Source of the DNA: Candidatus Woesebacteria bacterium RIFCSPHIGHO2_01_FULL_44_10
Lineage (GTDB): Bacteria; Patescibacteriota; Microgenomatia; UBA8517
Assembly: GCA_001792465.1 (NCBI GenBank)
Contig: MGGO01000017.1
Coordinates: 10,484 to 28,566 of the forward strand
Direction: 5' to 3'
DNA length: 18,083 nt
The stretch's first letter is position 1; every line of letters begins with the position of its first letter. Of the stretch, positions 12,722 to 18,083 are shown in pieces. Position numbers and translations under genes: made by a program. The notes beneath the pieces were generated by a model. The model had not been told where the DNA came from and searched no databases. It saw only the letters and a program-made list of their open reading frames with translations.

Positions 12722-14721
12722 CAATTGTTTTAACCGTCCTAGTTTCGACCTACAAGACTTTGGGCTTTTATTTTTGGCACGACGACTTCACTTGGTTTTA
12801 TAAACTAAGATTGGGGCAATGTCAGGAAGTTTGGCCGTACAATACAATCTGCCCGCTCTTAAAGCCTCTCTATGACCTTTTCGGGTACACTCCCATGCCG
12901 TATTATTTGGTTGGGCTAACTCTTCTTTTAATTGCTGCAATCGCTTTTTATCGCTTGACCAAAAACTTGTTATTGACTCTGATTTTTTCCACAGCATTTA
13001 TTGGCGCAGGCGTATTTTTGGAAGCGCACAGTCCGGTTTTTGTCATCCCTTCACTTATTTTTCTACTCTGGTCACTGGTTTTGTTAAAGAGTAAGCAGTT
13101 TTTTGCGTTTTTATTGTTTATTATTTCTCTGGTCATTTCACCGGCTCGCTCGGCCGGCAATCTATTACCGTTTCTGGCCTATCTCTGGCTTTTTGTTAAA
13201 AATCTTTCGGTCCGCAAAAAAATGACTTTCTCGGTTGGGGCTGCCGTGATGTTTTTGTTGATTTTTGCTAGGGCGTCGACCGGCGTGGGGCAGGAAATTT
13301 CTCCGGCAAAAATTGTCTCTACTGTTCAAATGTTGGGTCCAATTCTCCTTATCCCAGCTCTCTTGGCAGGAATAATTTTGAAAACAAAAGATAAATCTTT
13401 GCGTAAGAATTTGATATTTGCCCTTGTTTGGGTAGCTTCGATGTATTTCCCCTACTGGTTGCGGACGAGTTTTAAGCTCCCCGTTAGTCATCGCTATTTA
13501 TTTCTAGTTTTTCCAGGGATTTTGTTGGCTTGGGGAAGCTTTGCTAAATACAAATGGTGGAAATTTGTCAGTCTAGTCATTTTGTTGTTTGGAGTTGTTC
13601 AGAGCAATATTTTTTTGGGTAAGCATTCAGTGATAAGTCGCCAGAGAGCTGATTTTTATAAACAACTTCATAGGGAATTGCCAAGTTTGCCTTCTGGATC
13701 ATATATCTTTTTTGATTCCCCACAAACCATAACAAATGAAATGGCAGATTTCTTTCGGGTTGGCCAATACCCCCCTGAGGCGGCACTTGGGACTGAGTAT
13801 GCTGTTGATTATGACAGTTTTAAATTAGTTGATGGTCAAAAATTAACCCAATTCATAAAAAGTGGTGGAGTCAAGGCAGACGACGTATTGGCCTTTTATT
13901 ATGATGGTTCTACCTTAACTGTGGGTATTGCCTTGCCGACTCAAAAAACTTTTCTCGCGAGGGCAACCTTGACAGATTTTTCGCTTCCGACAGGACCGGT
14001 TCTCGAAGATCTGACAGACTATTTATCGTTTGCCAGCCTTAATCGAGATTTGAAAAAGCGGGCAAATAGGATTAGTTTTTCTGATTCTTGGGAAGAGACG
14101 GTGGGGGAGAGTATCTTTGACGGAGATTTTGACACCTACTGGTCTGCCAACCGACAAATGTGGTGGGCGGAGAAAAACAAACCGGTGATAGAAATTACTT
14201 TCGCCCAACCCCAGTCAATATCCGGGATAGTTATTTATTCCAACTCTGCAGATCATTTGCCGGATGAGATCGAAGGGTTTGATGTCAAGGAGATTAACCA
14301 AGGGCTGACAGCTGTCGTTTATACCTTTGCTGAAAAAATTAGCCGGAATCTGAGGATAACTATTGCATCAACGGTTGGCGGGGACATGCCGGTCATTAAA
14401 GAGCTGGAAGTTATTCCTGGGGAGTTTGGCGATTTTGACTTGACCAAAGCCTGGCGAGTGATAGAAAATCCGGTCGCCAATATTCAAACAGAGACAGATA
14501 AAAAGGTTTTGTCCGATTATCTGCGTAAAGGAGCACCAGCTTGTCTTATCTGGAAACAGGAAGGTTATGGGAGTGGACAGGAAGATTTTTTTCTTCGAGT
14601 TGACGGGCAGGTGCATGAATACAACATTTGGCTCACGGCGATGGGGGTGGGCGAGCCGAAGTTTACGATTGGTTGTTTGAATTACCCCGTGGATGTAGAG
14701 CTATTATCATTTCGGCAATGA
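12709..14721 (+). CDS. Third GT-C-like membrane protein with a discoidin (F5/8 type C) domain
   Basis: This 670-residue protein has about ten hydrophobic helices in residues 1-303, then a soluble tail. FWHDDFTWF (22-30) lies after the first helix and its D25-D26 pair suits the acidic catalytic loop of GT-C enzymes, although the sequence is clearly not a close paralogue of the genes at 5800 and 8930. Residues about 455-570 read as a discoidin/F5-8 type C domain: SIFDGDFDTYWSA (468-480), a Trp-rich strand, VIEITFAQPQSISGIVIYS (493-511), and a closing strand ending in ELEVIP. Such domains often bind carbohydrate. A further 100-residue beta-rich region follows, with C612 and C656. The start overlaps the previous stop by 13 bases. 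The 3' end overlaps a minus-strand gene by 59 bases. Acceptor and donor are unknown. Confidence 0.7.
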   Translation: MAYLAIVLTVLVSTYKTLGFYFWHDDFTWFYKLRLGQCQEVWPYNTICPLLKPLYDLFGYTPMPYYLVGLTLLLIAAIAFYRLTKNLLLTLIFSTAFIGAGVFLEAHSPVFVIPSLIFLLWSLVLLKSKQFFAFLLFIISLVISPARSAGNLLPFLAYLWLFVKNLSVRKKMTFSVGAAVMFLLIFARASTGVGQEISPAKIVSTVQMLGPILLIPALLAGIILKTKDKSLRKNLIFALVWVASMYFPYWLRTSFKLPVSHRYLFLVFPGILLAWGSFAKYKWWKFVSLVILLFGVVQSNIFLGKHSVISRQRADFYKQLHRELPSLPSGSYIFFDSPQTITNEMADFFRVGQYPPEAALGTEYAVDYDSFKLVDGQKLTQFIKSGGVKADDVLAFYYDGSTLTVGIALPTQKTFLARATLTDFSLPTGPVLEDLTDYLSFASLNRDLKKRANRISFSDSWEETVGESIFDGDFDTYWSANRQMWWAEKNKPVIEITFAQPQSISGIVIYSNSADHLPDEIEGFDVKEINQGLTAVVYTFAEKISRNLRITIASTVGGDMPVIKELEVIPGEFGDFDLTKAWRVIENPVANIQTETDKKVLSDYLRKGAPACLIWKQEGYGSGQEDFFLRVDGQVHEYNIWLTAMGVGEPKFTIGCLNYPVDVELLSFRQ

Positions 14722-15586
14722 GCCCGGTGGTAACAAGTTGGACCCCGATAATCATTAAAAGCATACCCAGGAAAAGCAGGGGGTGACGGTACTGAATACT
14801 TCCTGTGGTGACTCGTAAGTAAGTAATGTATAATCCAATCATAAAACCGGCTCCAAATGAGATTAGTCCCCAAGTACCAAAAAAATGGGCCGGCCGTTTT
14901 AAGTAGCCGGTCAAGAATACGATAGTTAACATATCTAGGAAACCTTTGATATTTCTCTCCCAGCCGAATTTGCTTACACCATATTTCCTTTTGTGGTGAG
15001 AGACCACAATTTCGGCAACTTTGAAGTTTTGCTTCTCTGCTAGGACAGGGATGTATTTATAAAGTTCGCCGTAGAGGTTTAGGCTTTTGACCACCTCACG
15101 GCGATAAGCTTTGAAGCCGCAATTTAAATCGTGGATTTTTATACCCGTCAGCAGCCGTGTGGCAAAGTTACCAATTTTTGACGGAAAAGATTTACTTAAG
15201 GGGTCGTGTCTTTTCTTTTTCCAACCGGATACTAAATCATGACCCTCCTCGATTTTTTTGATGAATTTGGGGATTTCATTTGGGTCATCTTGTAAATCTG
15301 CATCTAGCGTGAATATTATTTCCCCACCTGCTTTATCAAAACCGTTCTGAAGCGCAGTTGATTTCCCCCAGTTTCCCCGGTGTTTAATTATTTTTACACT
15401 TTTATCTTTATTTTGAAGCCCGACCAGTCTTTCGTAAGTATTATCGGTCGAACCATCATCAATAAAAATTATCTCGTAAGTCTTTTTTAATTTTGTAATA
15501 ACAGAAACAATTTCCTTATATAGTTTTTCAACCGAAGCCTCTTCGTCCTTGGCTGGGATAACAAAAGACAAGTCAACTTTATTCAC
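14663..15586 (-). CDS. Polyprenyl-phosphate glycosyltransferase (DPM1/GtrB-like GT2)
   Basis: This is a 307-residue GT2 enzyme with all canonical motifs: LSFVIPAKDEE (6-16), IDDGSTDNT (42-50), LDADLQDDP (94-102) with the metal-binding DAD, GWKKKRHDP (121-129), NCGFKAYRREV (155-165), and the HHKRKYGVSKFG segment (197-208). Two membrane helices follow (about 237-256 and 270-292), as in GtrB, ArnC and YkcC-type proteins. It should move a sugar from a nucleotide donor to undecaprenyl phosphate, giving a lipid donor that the GT-C enzymes of the adjacent operon could use after flipping. The GTG start at 15586 is chosen because the first strand follows at once and a TATAAT lies seven bases upstream. 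Its 3' end runs 59 bases into the oppositely oriented GT-C gene. Confidence 0.93.
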   Translation of the reverse strand: MNKVDLSFVIPAKDEEASVEKLYKEIVSVITKLKKTYEIIFIDDGSTDNTYERLVGLQNKDKSVKIIKHRGNWGKSTALQNGFDKAGGEIIFTLDADLQDDPNEIPKFIKKIEEGHDLVSGWKKKRHDPLSKSFPSKIGNFATRLLTGIKIHDLNCGFKAYRREVVKSLNLYGELYKYIPVLAEKQNFKVAEIVVSHHKRKYGVSKFGWERNIKGFLDMLTIVFLTGYLKRPAHFFGTWGLISFGAGFMIGLYITYLRVTTGSIQYRHPLLFLGMLLMIIGVQLVTTGLIAEMIIALHPRGNSNNQS

Positions 15587-15593
15587 AGACCTG

Positions 15594-15606
15594 ATTATAC
15601 TATAAT
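15594..15606. promoter_or_regulatory. Shared bidirectional -10 palindrome (ATTATACTATAAT)
   Basis: A 13-base palindrome centred on C15600 gives TATAAT on the plus strand (15601-15606) and TATAAT on the minus strand (15599-15594). Each -10 is followed by exactly seven bases and then a start codon: ATG at 15614 on plus, GTG at 15586 on minus. Both mRNAs should therefore be leaderless. Neither strand shows a good -35 at the usual spacing. Confidence 0.7.
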
Positions 15607-15613
15607 GGCCACC

Positions 15614-16498
15614 ATGAGAGATAACAACTGGTTATGTATTATCTGCGGTAACCAGAAAAAGAGCATTTTTTATAAAGAAAAAAGAATGCCTCGAAATAAG
15701 ATTTCCCCCGGTGAAGCGGTTTGTACGGGTGAAATTGGAGCAAGAGGCAGGCATGGGAAGATTTGGAAATGCGACAACTGTGGCTTTATTTACCAGGAGC
15801 CGACCTTTTCGGAAAGTGAACTTAACATTGCATATAAAGGAGGCACGGATGAAATATATTTTGAGCAGTTTAAGGAGAGGGAATACCTTTTTGAAAAATG
15901 TCTGGACAGAATACATAAATTTATTAAACCTCCAGGAAAGATGCTTGACATAGGATGTAACGCCGGGATATTTCTGAATGTTGCTCGAAGACTGGGATGG
16001 AAAACTTGGGGGATTGAACCCTCTTCCTGGGCTGCTAGAGTTGCCAGGGAGCGCTTTGAGTTGAAGGTTAAAACTGGGGTTTTTGAAACAGCCAGATATA
16101 AACCAAATTCGTACGATGTTATTACTTCATGGGACGTGCTTGAGCATTTTGTAGATCCAGTTGGGGTTCTTGATAAAATGCACAAATTGCTTAAAAAAGA
16201 TGGAGTGTTGGTTTTGTCCACTATTAATATCAAAAGTTGGTTCTCGCGCCTTTTGGGCCCTCATTGGCCTTGGCTTATCCGAATCCACCTTTGGTATTTC
16301 ACTCCGAAAACTTTTAAACGCATGGTTGAAAATAGCGGTTTTAAAGTGTTGTGGATGGGCCAGCAAATTAGGTGGTTTTCTTTCCCGTACTTGCTAACTC
16401 GTTTTACCGGAAAGAACTTCTCCTGGATGCCCGCTATTTCTTTACCAGCCCCAACTGGTGATATTATCTATCTAGTGGCTAGGAAAAAAGCTAAGTAA
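15614..16498 (+). CDS. Class I methyltransferase with N-terminal zinc-ribbon-like motif
   Basis: This is a 294-residue protein. Near the N-terminus two CxxC pairs (C8/C11 and C53/C56, the latter in KCDNCGFIYQ) suggest a structural zinc site of the kind that precedes Methyltransf_23-type domains. The SAM-binding core follows with MLDIGCNAGIF (110-120), WGIEPS (132-137), YDVITSWDVLEHF (167-179) and a late HLWYFTPKTF motif (225-234), which recurs in these sugar or lipid methyltransferase-like proteins. The start is set at 15614 rather than the in-frame ATG at 15605, because 15605 lies within the TATAAT promoter element. The gene is followed after two bases by a GT2 gene, so methylation of a glycan is the likely theme. 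The exact substrate is unknown. Confidence 0.88.
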   Translation: MRDNNWLCIICGNQKKSIFYKEKRMPRNKISPGEAVCTGEIGARGRHGKIWKCDNCGFIYQEPTFSESELNIAYKGGTDEIYFEQFKEREYLFEKCLDRIHKFIKPPGKMLDIGCNAGIFLNVARRLGWKTWGIEPSSWAARVARERFELKVKTGVFETARYKPNSYDVITSWDVLEHFVDPVGVLDKMHKLLKKDGVLVLSTINIKSWFSRLLGPHWPWLIRIHLWYFTPKTFKRMVENSGFKVLWMGQQIRWFSFPYLLTRFTGKNFSWMPAISLPAPTGDIIYLVARKKAK

Positions 16499-16500
16499 AC

Positions 16501-17502
16501 ATGAAACCCTTGGTATCTATTGTCATTGTCAATTGGAACGGGGGGGAGGTTTTTGAGGATTGTTTGAGGTCTCTGACTAAGATTGATTACCCCAACCAGG
16601 AATTGATAATTGTAGACAACGGTTCTGTAGATGGTACGCAAAAACACGCTACTATCAGGAATAAAGAAAACCTGGGATTTGCCGCCGCCAACAATCAGGG
16701 AGTTAAAAATGCCAAAGGTAGATACGTGCTACTTCTCAATAACGATACAAAAGTTAAGTCTGACTTCTTGACTAAACTGGTGGCCCGGATTGAAAAAGAT
16801 GAGTCAATAGGTGTCATTCAACCTAAAATTCTGATTATGGACAAACCAACCCACTTGGATAGCGTCGGATCCTTTTTAACCCGTACCGGCTTCTTGCAGC
16901 ATTATGGCTACTTGGCGAGAGACGCCCGGGAGTACAGTCGAGAAATGCCAATCTTTTCGGCAAAAGGAGCCTGTATGCTGGTCCGGCGAGAAGTAATTGA
17001 AAAAGTCGGGCTTTTTGACGAAGCGTACGTTTCTTATTTGGAGGAGACTGATTTTTGCTGGCGGGTTTGGTTGGCCGGCTGGAAAATTCTGTATTATCCT
17101 GAAGCGCAAATTCTGCACAAGGTAGGTATGACTTCAAAAAGATTAAACCAAATTGCAGTTAACTATCACTCATTCAAAAACCGCCTGGCCACACTTTTTA
17201 AAAACCTAAGCGGCTTTGATCTAATTTTAATAGGTGGAACACATCTGGTTATTATTTTGATATTGAGTTTTTACTACTTAGCTCGTTTTCGGTTCAGAGA
17301 AGTGGTCATGATCTGGCGCGCTTTGTTTTGGAATCTCAGTCATTTGTCGGACTTGCTTGCTAAAAGATCGGCGGCCCAAAAGTTGAGAAAGGTTAGCGAT
17401 CGTGAGCTTTTCAGGGTAATATTAAAGCCTCTTGATTGGAAGAGTATGTCTGGTCACTTCCTGCGCTCCGAGCGCATGCTTGGAGGCAAACACAAAGTCT
17501 AA
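16501..17502 (+). CDS. GT2 glycosyltransferase, rhamnosyltransferase (WbbL)-like
   Basis: This is a 333-residue GT2 enzyme. It has VSIVIVNWNGG (5-15), IIVDNGSVDGT (36-46), the NLGFAAANNQG segment (57-67), and LLLNNDT (77-83), where NND stands in for DxD, as usual in this subfamily. GACMLVRREV (156-165) and FDEAYVSYLEETDFCWR (172-188) complete the acceptor-side signature of WbbL/RfbF-type rhamnosyl- or glycosyltransferases. A hydrophobic segment at about 240-260 may anchor it, and a basic tail of about 70 residues follows. It likely adds a deoxysugar or related sugar to a lipid-linked glycan in the cytoplasm. It is expressed from the same short transcript as the methyltransferase, with only two bases between them and no clear ribosome binding site. 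Its TAA stop overlaps the stop codon of the opposing gene. Confidence 0.92.
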   Translation: MKPLVSIVIVNWNGGEVFEDCLRSLTKIDYPNQELIIVDNGSVDGTQKHATIRNKENLGFAAANNQGVKNAKGRYVLLLNNDTKVKSDFLTKLVARIEKDESIGVIQPKILIMDKPTHLDSVGSFLTRTGFLQHYGYLARDAREYSREMPIFSAKGACMLVRREVIEKVGLFDEAYVSYLEETDFCWRVWLAGWKILYYPEAQILHKVGMTSKRLNQIAVNYHSFKNRLATLFKNLSGFDLILIGGTHLVIILILSFYYLARFRFREVVMIWRALFWNLSHLSDLLAKRSAAQKLRKVSDRELFRVILKPLDWKSMSGHFLRSERMLGGKHKV

Positions 17503-18083
17503 GCGCCGTTGGTTGTTCTAAGAACGTGGAGCGGTAATCCCTGACCCATCGAGTGCTCAAATTGTTGGGCGGCGGCTACAAGCTGGGATATTGGAGGCAA
17601 TCCAAGTGCTCCTCTGGTTATCTCTTCGGCACGGTCTCTTTGTTGCACTAATTCGTCGGGGGACAAATGGTCTGTCCAAACATAGGCTGTATATTCACCA
17701 GGAACCCCTTTGTAATATTCGGCGTCACGAATAAAGTTCACCTGCCTACTCCAGAGTTTGTTTCCGGTTTTTGGCTCAGTGTACAGCCAGGCGTTTTTTT
17801 CAGGTATAAAGACAGATTCGTCAAAGTATGGAGTACCTGGGTATTGAGTAATTATTGTCCAGTCGATGTCATCACCTAGCTTTAAATTTTCAAGAGCCCA
17901 CTGGATTGATTCTTTTACTGTTTTTTGAGTCTCACCGGGGTGGCCGATAGACATAAGGGCTTTGAAGCTAAGATTAGCGTAATGGGCGATAGAGACACAA
18001 CGACTGTTTATTTCACGACTAGTATGCTTTCTTATTGTGGTTAATATCTCGTCTGATCCGGATTCCACACCACTCAAGACAAC
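17499..18083 (-). CDS. Radical SAM protein (B12-binding type), C-terminal part
   Basis: The frame is open to the window edge, so the N-terminal part, including the Fe-S cluster CxxxCxxC motif, is outside. What is visible is the second half of a radical SAM barrel and its tail. GVESGSDEIL, near the start of the visible part, matches the 'G.ESGSd.vL' strand that contacts S-adenosylmethionine. MSIGHPGET corresponds to the 'miGfPGEt' motif. ITQYPGTPYFDE corresponds to the 'YPGTPLY' motif of B12-binding-domain/radical SAM proteins. Members act in methylation and in cofactor, lipid or glycan modification, and many have no assigned reaction. About 60 residues after the barrel end in a short Pro/Gln/Ala-rich tail. 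It converges on the GT2 gene, with the two stop codons sharing CTAA at 17499-17502. Whether it belongs to the glycan pathway cannot be told. Confidence 0.82.
   Translation of the reverse strand, partial: VVLSGVESGSDEILTTIRKHTSREINSRCVSIAHYANLSFKALMSIGHPGETQKTVKESIQWALENLKLGDDIDWTIITQYPGTPYFDESVFIPEKNAWLYTEPKTGNKLWSRQVNFIRDAEYYKGVPGEYTAYVWTDHLSPDELVQQRDRAEEITRGALGLPPISQLVAAAQQFEHSMGQGLPLHVLRTTNGA

Noticed and set aside
15605..15613. ATG at 15605 as start of the zinc-ribbon methyltransferase
   Set aside because: It overlaps the last two bases of TATAAT (15601-15606), so it would lie upstream of the predicted transcription start; the in-frame ATG at 15614 fits the promoter and the protein.
15790..16233. 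147-codon antisense open frame inside the zinc-ribbon methyltransferase gene
   Set aside because: The plus-strand gene has full SAM and CxxC motifs; the antisense translation has no recognisable domain, start signal or promoter.
17462..17476. Hairpin TGCGCT-CCG-AGCGCA as a terminator for the WbbL-like GT2 gene
   Set aside because: It lies inside the coding region, well before the stop, and no run of T follows on either strand.
17515..17525. Palindrome GTTCTAAGAAC as a regulatory site
   Set aside because: It lies within the 3' coding end of the radical SAM gene, with only a one-base centre and no associated promoter.
1..18083. Alternative genetic code (TGA = Gly) as in some CPR phyla
   Set aside because: Six genes end naturally at TGA, and five of these stops form ATGA overlaps with the next gene, so TGA is read as stop.
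1..18083. CRISPR array, tRNA, rRNA, transposon or prophage signals
   Set aside because: No regularly spaced repeats, no cloverleaf or rRNA-like sequence and no transposase, integrase or phage protein motifs were seen; the window is tiled by glycan-related genes with almost no spacer DNA.

Overview
The window looks like a surface-glycan or glycoprotein biosynthesis locus from a Candidate Phyla Radiation (Patescibacteria) bacterium, most likely a Microgenomates-type lineage. This is inference from several features: nearly all of the sequence is coding, a DUF5667-type secreted protein is present, the GT-C and GT2/GT4 complement is large, Shine-Dalgarno sites are almost absent, and one glycosyltransferase carries a low-complexity in-frame repeat peptide of a kind I recall from such genomes. 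TGA is a normal stop: six genes end with it, five of them inside ATGA start/stop overlaps. That argues against the recoded (TGA = Gly) CPR phyla. I see no tRNA, rRNA, CRISPR array, insertion sequence or phage gene.

Layout. (1) Positions 1-1558 hold the tail of a Wzx/MATE-like flippase, a DPM1-like GT2 and a small membrane protein with metal-hydrolase-like motifs. (2) Positions 1582-5182 start at an extended -10 promoter. They hold a secreted 614-residue protein, a GT4 glycosyltransferase and a class I methyltransferase, and end at a clear intrinsic terminator. (3) Positions 5234-5776 encode a small secreted DUF5667-like protein. (4) Positions 5800-14721 form a six-gene operon behind a perfect extended -10: GT-C, GT4, GT-C, a miniature nucleotide-sugar-dehydrogenase-like protein, GT2 and a third GT-C. 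(5) A minus-strand polyprenyl-phosphate glycosyltransferase (14663-15586) converges on that operon with a 59-base coding overlap. It diverges from a two-gene plus-strand unit (15614-17502: zinc-ribbon methyltransferase and rhamnosyltransferase-like GT2). (6) The last 585 bases hold the 3' half of a minus-strand radical SAM gene whose stop codon overlaps that of the GT2.

How the genes may work together (inference): the two DPM1/GtrB-like GT2 enzymes would make polyprenyl-phosphate sugars. The GT-C membrane enzymes would use these on the outer face of the membrane. The GT4, WbbL-like GT2 and methyltransferase enzymes would build and decorate a lipid-linked glycan inside, and the flippase would export it. 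All three GT-C proteins carry a C-terminal beta-rich region; in the third it is a recognisable discoidin (F5/8 type C) domain.

The most striking non-coding signal is promoter geometry. Four transcription units have a TATAAT-like -10 only 7-9 bases before the start codon, so their mRNAs should be leaderless or nearly so. In the divergent pair one 13-base palindrome supplies the -10 on both strands, with exactly 7 bases to each start codon.
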